DNA of 64,000 nucleotides from assembly GCF_013409785.1 (NCBI RefSeq), contig NZ_JACCBV010000001.1, positions 682,001-746,000 of the forward strand. Direction: 5' to 3'. Under the pieces are notes generated by a model. The model worked only from the letters and a program-made list of their open reading frames with translations, was not told where the DNA came from and did not search any database. The stretch's first letter is position 1. Each line of letters opens with the position of its first letter. Origin of the DNA: Microbacterium immunditiarum (GTDB lineage: Bacteria > Actinomycetota > Actinomycetes > Actinomycetales > Microbacteriaceae). This document shows positions 47,651-55,830 of the stretch, piece after piece. Made by a program: the position numbers and the translations under genes.

Positions 47651-48064
47651 ATGGCCGATCAGGCTCCGAGCCCCCTCCCCGACGACTCCGACGACCGAGA
47701 GTCGCCGCTGACTCCCCCGACCGCTCCCGAGGCCCCGCGGCAGCACGCCGAGCTCATCGAAGACGAGGTCGAGCGCGCGACGGTCCGCCGCACGCCGAAG
47801 TATCCGGTGTTCCTCGTGGTCGGTGCCGCGCTCGGTCTCATCGTGGCGATGATCCTTACCTTCACGTTCAGCGGCACCTCTGAGGAGAGCCCGACGACCG
47901 GTCTCGTGTACTCGCAGGGCCAGGTCTTCGGTTTCCTGCTCCTCATCTGCATCCCGGTGGGCCTCGCCCTGGGCGGCATCACCGCGCTCGTCCTCGATCG
48001 CGTGTTCGCACGGCGGGCGCACGCGGTGACGGTCGACCACGAGCGGATCCACACGCTCGACTGA
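47651..48064 (+). CDS. two-helix membrane protein of unknown function
   Basis: 137 residues: an acidic, Pro-rich N-terminus (1-50), helices at about 53-75 and 93-118, and a basic C-terminus ending VDHERIHTLD. No named family is recognised; similar proteins lie beside purM/purF in related genomes as far as I recall. GACAAT (47639-47644) ends 6 nt before the ATG, giving a leaderless start. The 107 nt between cvnD and this gene hold no other feature. Confidence 0.75.
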   Translation: MADQAPSPLPDDSDDRESPLTPPTAPEAPRQHAELIEDEVERATVRRTPKYPVFLVVGAALGLIVAMILTFTFSGTSEESPTTGLVYSQGQVFGFLLLICIPVGLALGGITALVLDRVFARRAHAVTVDHERIHTLD

Positions 48065-48070
48065 GCGACG

Positions 48071-48095
48071 CCCGAGCGCCGTGGCGGCGTTCGGG
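48071..48095. terminator. bidirectional terminator hairpin
   Basis: CCCGAGCGCCG (48071-48081) pairs with CGGCGTTCGGG (48085-48095) around a TGG loop, with one G-T pair. It lies exactly between two converging genes. Confidence 0.8.
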
Positions 48096-48096
48096 A

Positions 48097-48708
48097 TCAG
48101 GCGAGCTCGGCGATGATCGGGTGGATCGCCGCATCGAACGCGACGACGTCGCCCCGCAAGCCGTCGGTCACCGCGATCGTGAGCGACCCGATCCACCACA
48201 CTCCGCGCTGCGCGAGCGGGAGCACCTGCACGTTGAGCTCGAACGAGTGCGCGCGACGGCCGACCTGGCGCTCGTGCTCGGCGATCGCGCTCGCGTAGGC
48301 GCGGTACGACACCCCGGGCTTCGACGCCGCGTCCTTCGCGTAGCGACTGTGCGCCGACTGCGAGAACGCGAGCGCTTCGGCCGCGTGCGGCATGATCGCG
48401 TTGCGCAGCTCGTCGAAGCCCTCGATCGGCAGGGCCACCAGCGTGTCGAAGCCGTCGACGAGATCGAGGGGCACGGGCGACGGATGCGCTTGCGGCTCGA
48501 CCGTCATCGCCCAGTACTCTCGCCACTGGCGCTCGAGGATGCTCTGGGCCGCGTCGGATCGGTCGTTCACGCGCGGAGGGATGCCCCGCAGGTGCGGCAG
48601 CTCGTCGGGCGAGCGGATGCCGAGGACCTGCCGGAGATAGAGCGCGAGCAGGACCGGCTGACCCGCGTCTTCACGGATCACCCATTCCGGTGCACCGGCG
48701 CCGCCCAT
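48097..48708 (-). CDS. conserved hypothetical protein
   Basis: 203 residues, predicted soluble with mixed helices and strands. LRQVLGIRSPDELPHLRGIPPRV and QRGVWWIGSLTIAVTDGLRG are notable, and the end DAAIHPIIAELA resembles a carboxy-terminal domain seen in actinobacterial hypothetical proteins. No catalytic motif is visible. TACAAT on the minus strand (48715-48720) ends 6 nt before the ATG, one of the best -10 boxes of the window and again leaderless. Confidence 0.75.
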   Translation of the reverse strand: MGGAGAPEWVIREDAGQPVLLALYLRQVLGIRSPDELPHLRGIPPRVNDRSDAAQSILERQWREYWAMTVEPQAHPSPVPLDLVDGFDTLVALPIEGFDELRNAIMPHAAEALAFSQSAHSRYAKDAASKPGVSYRAYASAIAEHERQVGRRAHSFELNVQVLPLAQRGVWWIGSLTIAVTDGLRGDVVAFDAAIHPIIAELA

Positions 48709-48756
48709 GCCGCCATTGTAGGGCGGCCCCCCGACAAGGGGACTCGCTTCGCGGGG

Positions 48757-48796
48757 CTGGACGCGCGGCTCCTGCGCTGGACGCGCGGCTCCTGCG
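48757..48796. repeat. 20-bp tandem duplication
   Basis: CTGGACGCGCGGCTCCTGCG occurs twice without a gap (48757-48776 and 48777-48796), and a third copy begins CTGGGCG. It directly abuts the palindrome at 48801. Confidence 0.85.
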
Positions 48797-48800
48797 CTGG

Positions 48801-48870
48801 GCGTAGGAGATGATCCCGACGTAGGACCGATCTCGCGGCATCCGTCCTACGCCGCGCTCATCTCCTACGC
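48801..48870. repeat. four-armed GTAGGA palindrome upstream of purM
   Basis: Outer arms GCGTAGGAGATGA (48801-48813) and TCATCTCCTACGC (48858-48870) are perfect; inner arms CGTAGGAC (48820-48827) and GTCCTACG (48844-48851) are also perfect and share the centre 48835.5. The core word is forward, forward, reverse, reverse. Confidence 0.85.
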
Positions 48871-48974
48871 TCGCAACGAAAGCGGAGAAGGGCGGAGAAG
48901 GGCGCGGCGCCGACCGCGCCGCCCACCGGGATCGCCGGGCATCCGCTCAGGCAGCCGCCGGTAGGCTGGAGGCC

Positions 48975-50120
48975 GTGGCCTCCCCCTCCCGCGACGCCCC
49001 CGCGAATCCCTACACCGAAGCCGGCGTCGACACCGCTGCGGGCGATCTCGCAGTGGAGTTGATGAAGTCGGCCGTCCGCCGTACCCACGGGCCTGAAGTG
49101 CTCGGAGGAGTGGGCGGTTTCGCCGGGCTCTTCGACGCGACGGCGTTCAAGGCGTACGACAAGCCCCTGCTCGCGACGAGCACCGACGGCGTCGGCACGA
49201 AGGTCGCGATCGCGCAGGCGATCGACAAGCACGACACGATCGGCCTCGACCTCGTGGGCATGGTCGTCGACGACATCGTCGTAGTGGGCGCGAAGCCGCT
49301 GTTCATGACGGACTACATCGCGTGCGGGAAGGTGGTTCCCGAGCGCATCGCCGACATCGTGCGCGGCATCGCGGCCGGGTGCGCCGAGACCGGCACCGCG
49401 CTCGTCGGCGGCGAGACGGCCGAGCATCCCGGACTCCTCGGTCCCGACGACTACGACGTGGCCGGCGCCGCGACCGGCGTCGTCGACGCGAACCACGTGC
49501 TCGGCGCCGAGCGCGTGCGGACAGGCGACGTCGTCCTCGCGCTCGCGAGCAGCGGACTCCACTCGAACGGCTACTCGCTCGTGCGCCACATCGTCTCTCG
49601 CGCCGGCGTGCAGTACGGCGACCGCGCGCCCGACCTCGGCTCGCACGGCACAACATGGGGCGAGGCACTCCTCGAGCCGACGCGCCTGTACACCGCTCCC
49701 CTGCTGCGGCTCATCGCCGACCACGGCGACCGCGTCCACGCGCTGAGCCACATCACGGGCGGCGGCATCGCCGCGAACGTGGCGCGCGTCCTTCCGCGCG
49801 GCACGTGGGTCGACGTCGACCGCTCGACGTGGTCGCCTCCGCCGGTGTTCCGCGTGCTCGCCGACCTCGGCGGACTCGACCTGACCTCGACCGAGGGCAC
49901 GTGGAACCTCGGCATCGGCTTCGTGGCGGTCGTGTCGGCAGACAAGGCGGATGCCGCGGCATCCGCCCTCGCCCAAGACGGCATCGCGGCCTGGCAGGTC
50001 GGCGTCGTGAACGAAGGTCCGCTCCCCGAGGGCGGTGCGGCCTTCGAGCAGGGCGCGAAGGGCGTCGACGGCGGAGCCGTGCGCCTCGTCGGAACGTACG
50101 CGGACGACGCCGCGGCATAA
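48975..50120 (+). CDS. purM: phosphoribosylformylglycinamidine cyclo-ligase
   Basis: 381 residues from GTG 48975. Closes FGAM to AIR with ATP. YTEAGVDTAAGDLAVELM, FDATAFKAYDKPLLATSTDGVGTKVAIA, GMVVDDIVVVGAKPLFMTDY and the late HSNGYSLVRHI and HITGGGIAANVARVLP are PurM signatures. TAGGCT (48962-48967) ends 7 nt before the GTG, so it is probably leaderless. purF follows 25 nt later, likely on the same transcript. Confidence 0.97.
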   Translation: MASPSRDAPANPYTEAGVDTAAGDLAVELMKSAVRRTHGPEVLGGVGGFAGLFDATAFKAYDKPLLATSTDGVGTKVAIAQAIDKHDTIGLDLVGMVVDDIVVVGAKPLFMTDYIACGKVVPERIADIVRGIAAGCAETGTALVGGETAEHPGLLGPDDYDVAGAATGVVDANHVLGAERVRTGDVVLALASSGLHSNGYSLVRHIVSRAGVQYGDRAPDLGSHGTTWGEALLEPTRLYTAPLLRLIADHGDRVHALSHITGGGIAANVARVLPRGTWVDVDRSTWSPPPVFRVLADLGGLDLTSTEGTWNLGIGFVAVVSADKADAAASALAQDGIAAWQVGVVNEGPLPEGGAAFEQGAKGVDGGAVRLVGTYADDAAA

Positions 50121-50145
50121 CGAGCAAACGGAGCATCACCACCCC

Positions 50146-51606
50146 ATGTGCGGCATCGTCGGAATGGTCGGCCAGGCGCCGGTCAACCAGGAGATCTACG
50201 ACGCCCTGCTGCTGCTGCAGCACCGAGGCCAGGACTCCACAGGCATCTCGACCGCCGAGCACAACGGCGTGTTCCACCTCGCCAAGGCGCGCGGCATGGT
50301 GCGCGAGGCGTTCCGCACGCGCGACATGCGATCGCTGCTCGGCAACATCGGGCTCGGCCACTGTCGCTACGCCACGAAGGGCACGGCGTCGAGCGAGGAA
50401 GAGGCGCAGCCGTTCTACGTGAACGCGCCGTACGGCATCGTGCTCGTGCACAACGGCAACCTCACGAACACGCGCGAGCTCACCGAGGAGCTGTTCCACA
50501 AGGACCGCCGCCACCTCAACACGAGCTCCGACACCGAGCTGCTCGTCAACGTGCTCGCGAACGAGCTGCAGGCGTCGATCTCGGGGCTGCAGCTCGACGC
50601 CGACCAGATCTTCCAGGCGGTCGCTCGCGTGCACGAGCGCGTCGAGGGCTCGTACGCCGCTGTCGCGCTCATCGCCGGATACGGCCTCCTCGCGTTCCGC
50701 GACCCGTTCGGCATCCGCCCGCTCATCATGGGAGTGCGCGACGCCGGCGACGGCAAGTACGAGTGGATCGTGGCATCCGAGTCGCTCGTGCTCGAGAACG
50801 CCGGCTTCGACGTCGTGCGCGACGTCCTGCCGGGCGAGGCCGTGTTCATCGACCTCGACGGTCACCTGCACACGAAGCAGTGCGCCCCCGATCCGAAGCT
50901 CGTGCCGTGCTCGTTCGAGTACGTGTACCTGGCCCGGCCCGACTCGATCATGAACGGTATCTCGGTGTACGAGGCGCGCCTGCGCATGGGCGAGCGCCTC
51001 GCCGACACGATCGCGAAGTACACCCCGAAGGGCGCGATCGACGTCGTCATGCCGATCCCCGACTCGTCGCGCCCCGCGGCGATGCAGGTCGCGCGCAAGC
51101 TCGGCATCGAGTACCGCGAGGGCTTCTACAAGAACCGCTACGTCGGCCGGACGTTCATCATGCCCGGCCAGGCGGTCCGCAAGCAGAGCGTGCGTCAGAA
51201 GCTCAACGCGATGTCGAGCGAGTTCAAGGGCAAGAACGTGCTGCTCATCGACGACTCGATCGTGCGCGGCACGACGTCGAAGCAGATCATCCAGATGGCG
51301 CGCGACGCCGGCGCCAAGAGCGTCACGTTCGCGTCCGCCGCTCCCCCGGTCCGCTACCCGCACGTCTACGGCATCAACATGCCCTCGCGTCACGAGCTCG
51401 TCGCCCATGGGCGCACGATCCCGGAGATCGCGAAGGAGCTCGGCGCGGACTACATGGTCTTCCAGGAGGTGGAGGATCTCAAGGCGGCGATCCTCGAGGG
51501 CTCCGACCTCGACGACCTCGACATGAGCTGCTTCGACGGCCGCTACATCACGGGAACCGTCACCGAGGAGTACCTCAGCTGGGTGGAGGGCTCGCAGGAG
51601 TCCTGA
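50146..51606 (+). CDS. purF: amidophosphoribosyltransferase
   Basis: 486 residues from ATG 50146. The first and controlling step of purine synthesis, making phosphoribosylamine from PRPP and glutamine. The catalytic Cys is residue 2 (MCGIVGMVG), so there is no propeptide to cleave, unlike the Bacillus subtilis enzyme. LLLQHRGQDSTGIS and GHCRYATKG belong to the glutaminase half; VLLIDDSIVRGTTSKQI (about 367-383) is the PRPP loop. CGGAG lies 11-12 nt before the ATG, so translation uses a leader from the purM transcript. A terminator follows. Confidence 0.97.
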   Translation: MCGIVGMVGQAPVNQEIYDALLLLQHRGQDSTGISTAEHNGVFHLAKARGMVREAFRTRDMRSLLGNIGLGHCRYATKGTASSEEEAQPFYVNAPYGIVLVHNGNLTNTRELTEELFHKDRRHLNTSSDTELLVNVLANELQASISGLQLDADQIFQAVARVHERVEGSYAAVALIAGYGLLAFRDPFGIRPLIMGVRDAGDGKYEWIVASESLVLENAGFDVVRDVLPGEAVFIDLDGHLHTKQCAPDPKLVPCSFEYVYLARPDSIMNGISVYEARLRMGERLADTIAKYTPKGAIDVVMPIPDSSRPAAMQVARKLGIEYREGFYKNRYVGRTFIMPGQAVRKQSVRQKLNAMSSEFKGKNVLLIDDSIVRGTTSKQIIQMARDAGAKSVTFASAAPPVRYPHVYGINMPSRHELVAHGRTIPEIAKELGADYMVFQEVEDLKAAILEGSDLDDLDMSCFDGRYITGTVTEEYLSWVEGSQES

Positions 51607-51634
51607 CCACCGGCCGCGCGGCGACGCGGAGACA

Positions 51635-51676
51635 CGGATGCCCCGGCCGCCCGCTCGCGCGGGCCCGAGGCATCCG
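51635..51676. terminator. terminator between purF and the DJ-1 gene
   Basis: CGGATGCC (51635-51642) pairs with GGCATCCG (51669-51676), and CCCGC/GCGGG forms an inner stem. It lies between converging genes and again uses the GGATGCC word. Confidence 0.8.
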
Positions 51677-51693
51677 GTCCCCCCGGCCTTTCG

Positions 51694-52260
51694 CTACGCG
51701 GTGACCTTCGCTCCCTCGAGCACGTCGAGGAACGCCTTCATCCAGGTGCCGTTGTCGGGCCACGCGCGTCCCGTGACGAGGTTGCCGTCGACGACCCCGC
51801 CGCCGTTCTCGAAGATGCCGCCCGCCGTCTCGACGTCGACCGCGAGCTCGGGGTACGCCGACGACGTGCGGCCCTGGAGCACGCCGGCGGCCGCGAGCAG
51901 CAGCGGTCCGTGGCACAGCGCCGCGACCGGCTCGTTGCGCTCGAAGAAGTGGCGGACGATGCGCTTCGCGTCCTCGTTGTTGCGGATGTACTCGGGCGCC
52001 CGCCCTCCGGGGACCACGATGGCGACGTAGTCCTCGGGGTTCACGTCGGCGAAGGCGATGTCGGCCTCCCACGTGTGTCCGAGCTTCTCGGTGTAGGTGT
52101 CGAAGCCGTCGACGAAGTCGTGCACGACGAACTGCAGCCTGCGCTTCTCGGGCGCGCCGATGTGCACCTCGTAACCGGCCTCCTGCAGCCGGTGGTACGG
52201 ATAGAACACTTCGAGCGTCTCGGCGGCGTCGCCGGTGAGGATGAGGATCTTGTCGGCCAT
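51694..52260 (-). CDS. DJ-1/PfpI family protein
   Basis: 188 residues with the class I amidotransferase-like fold. The nucleophile elbow is VAALCHGPLLLAAAGVLQG (Cys near residue 113), preceded by IVVPGGRAPEYIRN and followed by DGNLVTGRAWPDNG with a tentative acidic partner. Family members act in stress protection as glyoxalases, deglycases or proteases; the exact one is undecided. AAAGGAAC precedes the ATG. It is divergent from an IclR gene and might be its target. Confidence 0.85.
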   Translation of the reverse strand: MADKILILTGDAAETLEVFYPYHRLQEAGYEVHIGAPEKRRLQFVVHDFVDGFDTYTEKLGHTWEADIAFADVNPEDYVAIVVPGGRAPEYIRNNEDAKRIVRHFFERNEPVAALCHGPLLLAAAGVLQGRTSSAYPELAVDVETAGGIFENGGGVVDGNLVTGRAWPDNGTWMKAFLDVLEGAKVTA

Positions 52261-52346
52261 GGCGGGTTCCTTTCGAGACGACCGTGTCTGTCTGTCTCGA
52301 TCGTGATCGCGGATGCCCCGCCCCGGCCATCCTCGTTCTCACGATG

Positions 52347-52380
52347 TGCGAATACGCATCGGCATGCACCGGCTTACACT
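52347..52380 (+). promoter_or_regulatory. IclR gene promoter and small palindrome
   Basis: TGCG-AATA-CGCA (52347-52358) is a palindrome about 16 nt before TACACT (52375-52380), which ends 7 nt before the ATG. The palindrome is well placed for the IclR protein to control itself and perhaps the divergent DJ-1 gene. Confidence 0.5.
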
Positions 52381-52387
52381 GGGCCGC

Positions 52388-53164
52388 ATGGGCGCCGTTT
52401 CCGCGGCCCGCGACGTGGCGGGCACCCGCTCCGCCGACCGCGTGCTGCAGATCCTCGATGAGATCGGAGCGAGCGCGGAGGGGCTGACCGCCGCGCAGCT
52501 CGCGTCGCGTCTCGGACTCTCGACGGCGACGACGTACCGTCTGCTCGCGACGCTCGTCGCGCACGACTACCTCGCGCGAGGAGACGACGCGCGGTACGTG
52601 CTCGGGCGGGCGGTCGACGGACTCGGCCGTGCCGTGCGGGCGCAGCTGGTGGTGACGCCCGAGGTGCGCGGCATCCTGCGCGAGATGCACGATCGCGCGG
52701 CCGCGCCGGCGTACCTCACCGTCTTCCGCGGCGACGACATCGCCGTCGCCCACATCGCCGACTCCCGTGACCATCCGCGAATCGGACAGCTCCACGTCGG
52801 GTTCGCCGAGGCCGCGCACGTGACGGCGTTCGGCAAGCTCATGCTCGCGGCACGCGACGACGACGGTGTCCGGCGATACCTCGACAGGCACGGCGCGCCG
52901 GCGGTCTCGACGCGTTCGGTCACGAGTGAGCGGGGGCTCCTCGAGCAGCTCGACGACGTGCGCGCGCTGCAGATCGCGATCGAGGTGGAAGAGTACATGC
53001 CCAAGCTGGCATGCATTGCGGCGCCCGTGCGGTCGCACAGCGGGCGGACGATCGGCGCCGTGTCGCTCTCGACGACGGCCGAGGACTTCGCGTCGCGTGC
53101 CCACGAGCTCGAGCGAATCGTGCGACGCGGCGCGTGGCACGTGTCGAGCAGCTTGCACGCCTGA
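52388..53164 (+). CDS. IclR family transcriptional regulator
   Basis: 258 residues from ATG 52388. Winged helix at about 15-75 (ADRVLQILDEIGASAEGLTAAQLASRLGLSTATTYRLLATLVAHDYLAR), then an effector-binding GAF-like domain with VTAFGKLMLAA, VEEYMPKLACIAAPVRSHSGRTIGAVSLS. Ligands are typically carboxylic acids or aromatics; none can be assigned. The ATG lies at the predicted transcription start, so the mRNA is probably leaderless and the longer frame from 52313 is not used. Confidence 0.9.
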   Translation: MGAVSAARDVAGTRSADRVLQILDEIGASAEGLTAAQLASRLGLSTATTYRLLATLVAHDYLARGDDARYVLGRAVDGLGRAVRAQLVVTPEVRGILREMHDRAAAPAYLTVFRGDDIAVAHIADSRDHPRIGQLHVGFAEAAHVTAFGKLMLAARDDDGVRRYLDRHGAPAVSTRSVTSERGLLEQLDDVRALQIAIEVEEYMPKLACIAAPVRSHSGRTIGAVSLSTTAEDFASRAHELERIVRRGAWHVSSSLHA

Positions 53165-53207
53165 CGTCGGCGAGACTCGCGACCGGGCGTGCGGAGCTGC
53201 GGGCGGA

Positions 53208-53408
53208 TCAGCGCATCGCGCTGTTCAGCGCCGCGTCTTCTTCGTCCTCGTCCTCATCGTCGTACTGGTCGGCCCACTTGTCGACGTACTCGTCGTCATC
53301 GTGGCTGGCCAATTCACGCTCGAGCGCCGCGTAGTTCACGCTCGGGCTGAACGACTTGAGTTCACGGGCGATCTTGGTGTGCTTCGCCTTCTGACGGCCA
53401 CGCCCCAT
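53208..53408 (-). CDS. DUF3073 family small protein
   Basis: 66 residues from ATG 53408. MGRGRQKAKHTKIARELKSF is the invariant N-terminus of DUF3073, a short protein restricted to Actinobacteria. The C-terminal half is very acidic (DDDEYVDKWADQYDDEDEDEED), giving a strongly bipolar charge pattern. Function unknown; it is usually found near purM/purF, as it nearly is here. AGGGGG precedes the ATG. The longer frame to 53459 is rejected. Confidence 0.93.
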   Translation of the reverse strand: MGRGRQKAKHTKIARELKSFSPSVNYAALERELASHDDDEYVDKWADQYDDEDEDEEDAALNSAMR

Positions 53409-53559
53409 GCGAGACCCCCTCATTTTCTGAGTCGCGGGCTGTGCGGGCGCCCGCCGCATTCACGATCCGGTCACAGGCCGGTAAGAGTAGCATTCAGGAT
53501 ACCACGGGGCCCCATCCACCCAGGCGGCTCCGACACGTCGGCGAAGGGGACGATGGAAT

Positions 53560-54138
53560 ATGTCGGACGCGGCATCCGAGGGCTTCGACCAAGGCTCGGC
53601 GGACGAGACCTCATCGGAATCCGGCCCCCGGACGCCGTCGCCCGAAGAGCTGCGCGGAGCGGTCATCGCGGGCGTCGTGCCCGGTCAGCCGCCGCGTGTC
53701 CTGAAGGAGGCGGCGCGCTACGCGAAGCTGCTCGGCTCCCCGCTGATCGTCGTGCACGTCGACGTCACGCGGTTCGTGACGTACGAGGATCCCGACGGGT
53801 ACGTGCACTCGGCGCCGATCGACGTCGACCTGATGACGGGCGAGGACGCCCTCGCGCAGGTGATGGCCGAGGCATCCGAAGCCCTCGCCGGCCGCGGCGT
53901 CGAGTGGACGGTCAAGCAGCTCGTGGGCGACCCCGCCCTGGCGATGAAGCACCTCGGCGAGCAGGTCGAGGCCAAGCTCCTCGTCATCGGCACGCGCCGT
54001 CGCGGCATCGGCGAGTCGATCCGCGAGTTCTTCACGGGATCGGTCGCCGCGCGGCTCGCCCATCGGCAGCATCGGCCGATCCTGGTCGTGCCGCTCGGCG
54101 AGCCGGTCCCCGATGACGAGGAGATCTGGCCCGAGTAG
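53560..54138 (+). CDS. universal stress protein
   Basis: 192 residues with one USP domain after a 30-residue acidic, Ser/Pro-rich start. AVIAGVVPGQPPRVLKEAARYAKLLGSPLIVVHVDVT is the first strand-helix; the ATP-binding motif reads GTRRRGIGESIREFFTGSVAARLAHRQHRPILVVP (shown by its G-x2-RG-x9-GS spacing). It probably binds ATP and responds to starvation or oxidative stress. A GAAGGGG site lies about 10 nt before the ATG. The next gene converges 5 nt later. Confidence 0.9.
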   Translation: MSDAASEGFDQGSADETSSESGPRTPSPEELRGAVIAGVVPGQPPRVLKEAARYAKLLGSPLIVVHVDVTRFVTYEDPDGYVHSAPIDVDLMTGEDALAQVMAEASEALAGRGVEWTVKQLVGDPALAMKHLGEQVEAKLLVIGTRRRGIGESIREFFTGSVAARLAHRQHRPILVVPLGEPVPDDEEIWPE

Positions 54139-54143
54139 GCCGA

Positions 54144-54752
54144 TCAGCCCCGGAGCGCTCGCGTGACGTCGCGGGCGATGCGGTCGAGCTCGTTCACGAT
54201 GGCGTCCACGGTGTCGGTCGCGAGCTCCCCGCCCCGGGCGACGTGCGTGCGAAGGTCGCTGCGCACCCGGATCCGGAAGTCGTTGACAGCGGCATCCGCG
54301 CGGTGAAGCTGCTCGCGACTGCGCGCGCGGGCGTCGTCGACGGGCGCCGGCCGCTGGGCGGTCTCACGCTCCTGCCGGGCGGCGGCAGCGAGATCGGCCT
54401 GAAGGCTCTTCATCGCCTCGCGCACGCTTCCGCGGACCTCATCGGCGATGAGTCGCACAGAGTCGGCGAGGTTCGCCTCGATGCCTTCGAGCTCGCCCTT
54501 GCGGGCGGTGACCTCGGCCCGGCCGGCGTCGGTGATCGAGTAGACGGTCTTGCGGCCGTCGACGGTCTTGGTCACAAGACCCTCCTCCTCCAGCTTCGCG
54601 AGGCGCGGATAGACCGTTCCCGCGCTCGGCGTGTACGTGCCGCCCGTGCGGTCGGAGAGCGCCTGCATGATGTCGTACCCGTGCCGAGGAGCCTCGTCGA
54701 GGAGGTTCAGCAGGTACAGGCGCAGGTCGCCGTGCGAGAAGACGGGGGTCAT
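54144..54752 (-). CDS. PadR family transcriptional regulator
   Basis: 202 residues from ATG 54752. PadR winged helix at about 1-85 (LRLYLLNLLDEAPRHGYDIMQALSD, YTPSAGTVYPRLAKLEEEGLV, RKTVYSITDAG), then a long helical C-terminal part rich in Arg/Ala (about 90-200), longer than the usual dimerisation helix. Its ATG overlaps the stop of the DUF4097 gene (TGATG), so both are expressed together. The paired GATATATC palindromes at 55683-55724 are its probable operators. Confidence 0.9.
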   Translation of the reverse strand: MTPVFSHGDLRLYLLNLLDEAPRHGYDIMQALSDRTGGTYTPSAGTVYPRLAKLEEEGLVTKTVDGRKTVYSITDAGRAEVTARKGELEGIEANLADSVRLIADEVRGSVREAMKSLQADLAAAARQERETAQRPAPVDDARARSREQLHRADAAVNDFRIRVRSDLRTHVARGGELATDTVDAIVNELDRIARDVTRALRG

Positions 54753-55657
54753 CACCACTCCTCTTCGTCGATGCCGGCGCCGGCGTCATCCGAAGCCGGA
54801 CGATCGGCGTCGGCCGGGGTATCCGTGTTCGCGTTCGTGCTCGCCGAGCGCCGCAGCACCGTGACGCTGCCCGACACGCTGTTGGCGCGCACGTCGGCGA
54901 AACTGCCGCTGAGCTCGCCGACGGCTCCCGTGAAGTTCGTGAGGGGGCCGGTGCCGGTGCCCGAGACCTTCTGGCCGTCGACGATCACCCGTCCGCTGAC
55001 GCTGCGGATGACGTAGTTCGCCGGGAAGCCGTCGTCGAGGCGGACCGTCGCGTCGCCGCTCACGGTGTTGAGGCTCACCGCGTGGATGTCGCCCGTCGAG
55101 TCGACGAGCATCGAGCCCGACACGGTGTCGATGGTCGCGCTGCGCAGCGAGCCGGTCGCGGCGATGTCGCCCGACACGGTGTTGGCGTTCAGCGCGCCGA
55201 CCAGCTCGCGCACCTGCACATCGCCCGACACGGCGTTGACCGTGAGGTCGCCGGTGAGGCCGTCGACGATCAGGTCGCCCGAGACGGTGTTCAGGCGGGC
55301 GTTCTCGCGGATGCCGGACACGAGCGCGCTCGCGCTCACGACGCCCATCGTGAGGGCGACCGACCGGGGGACGGCGACGCTGATCTCGGCCTTGGGACCG
55401 CCTGCGCCGAAGTTGCGGAACACTTCGAGGAAGTTGTCCCAGCGCAGCTGCGGGTGGTCGATCTCGACGTGGTCGCCGGACACCTCGATGCGGAGGTCCT
55501 TCACGGTGACCGAATGCACTTCGATGCGGGCGCCCGGCTCGTCATGGGCGATCACGTCGAGCTGGCCGCCGACCAGCCCGATCTTGAGCGAGCGCACGGT
55601 CTCGATGTCGATCACGCGCGTCTCGCCGGGGTGGATGATCCACTTCTCGAATGTCAT
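54752..55657 (-). CDS. DUF4097 family beta-helix protein
   Basis: 301 residues built of short repeated strands: the motif NTVSGD or a variant (AVSGDV, TVSGSM, SVSGRV) recurs about every 17-20 residues between about 120 and 260, giving a right-handed beta-solenoid. There is no signal peptide or membrane helix. DUF4097 proteins often sit beside PadR or PspC-like regulators of envelope stress; the function is unknown. CAGGAG precedes the ATG. It is the first gene of the two-gene operon with padR. Confidence 0.9.
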   Translation of the reverse strand: MTFEKWIIHPGETRVIDIETVRSLKIGLVGGQLDVIAHDEPGARIEVHSVTVKDLRIEVSGDHVEIDHPQLRWDNFLEVFRNFGAGGPKAEISVAVPRSVALTMGVVSASALVSGIRENARLNTVSGDLIVDGLTGDLTVNAVSGDVQVRELVGALNANTVSGDIAATGSLRSATIDTVSGSMLVDSTGDIHAVSLNTVSGDATVRLDDGFPANYVIRSVSGRVIVDGQKVSGTGTGPLTNFTGAVGELSGSFADVRANSVSGSVTVLRRSASTNANTDTPADADRPASDDAGAGIDEEEW

Positions 55658-55682
55658 GGGATGCTCCTGCGATGTGGGGATT

Positions 55683-55724
55683 CGCGATATATCGCGTGAT
55701 GAGATGCTAACACGATATATCGCG
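55683..55724 (-). promoter_or_regulatory. paired PadR-type operators around the DUF4097-padR promoter
   Basis: CGCGATATATCGCG (55683-55696) is a perfect palindrome and CACGATATATCGCG (55711-55724) a near-perfect one, 28 bp apart centre to centre. On the minus strand TTGACC lies just upstream and TTAGCA/TAGCAT falls between the two boxes, so one operator is in the promoter spacer and one downstream. Confidence 0.8.
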
Positions 55725-55754
55725 AGCTGGTCAAGAGAATGTTCAGAAGTCGGC

Positions 55755-55785
55755 TTGACTTTGACGCAACGTCAACCTTTAGCGT
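55755..55785 (+). promoter_or_regulatory. MerR-type promoter of the tipA-like gene
   Basis: TTGACT (55755-55760), a 19-nt spacer, TAGCGT (55780-55785). The spacer contains TTGACG-CAA-CGTCAA (55761-55775), a perfect 6-bp-arm palindrome. This is the classical design of promoters activated by MerR proteins, probably the product of the gene itself. Confidence 0.85.
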
Positions 55786-55830
55786 CGTTTCTGCACGGCG
55801 AACGAGCCGAGAAGACGAAAGGAGGCAGGC

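Noticed and set aside
48757-48796. Start of a minisatellite or CRISPR-like array
   Set aside because: Only two full 20-bp units and a fragment exist, with no spacers between them.
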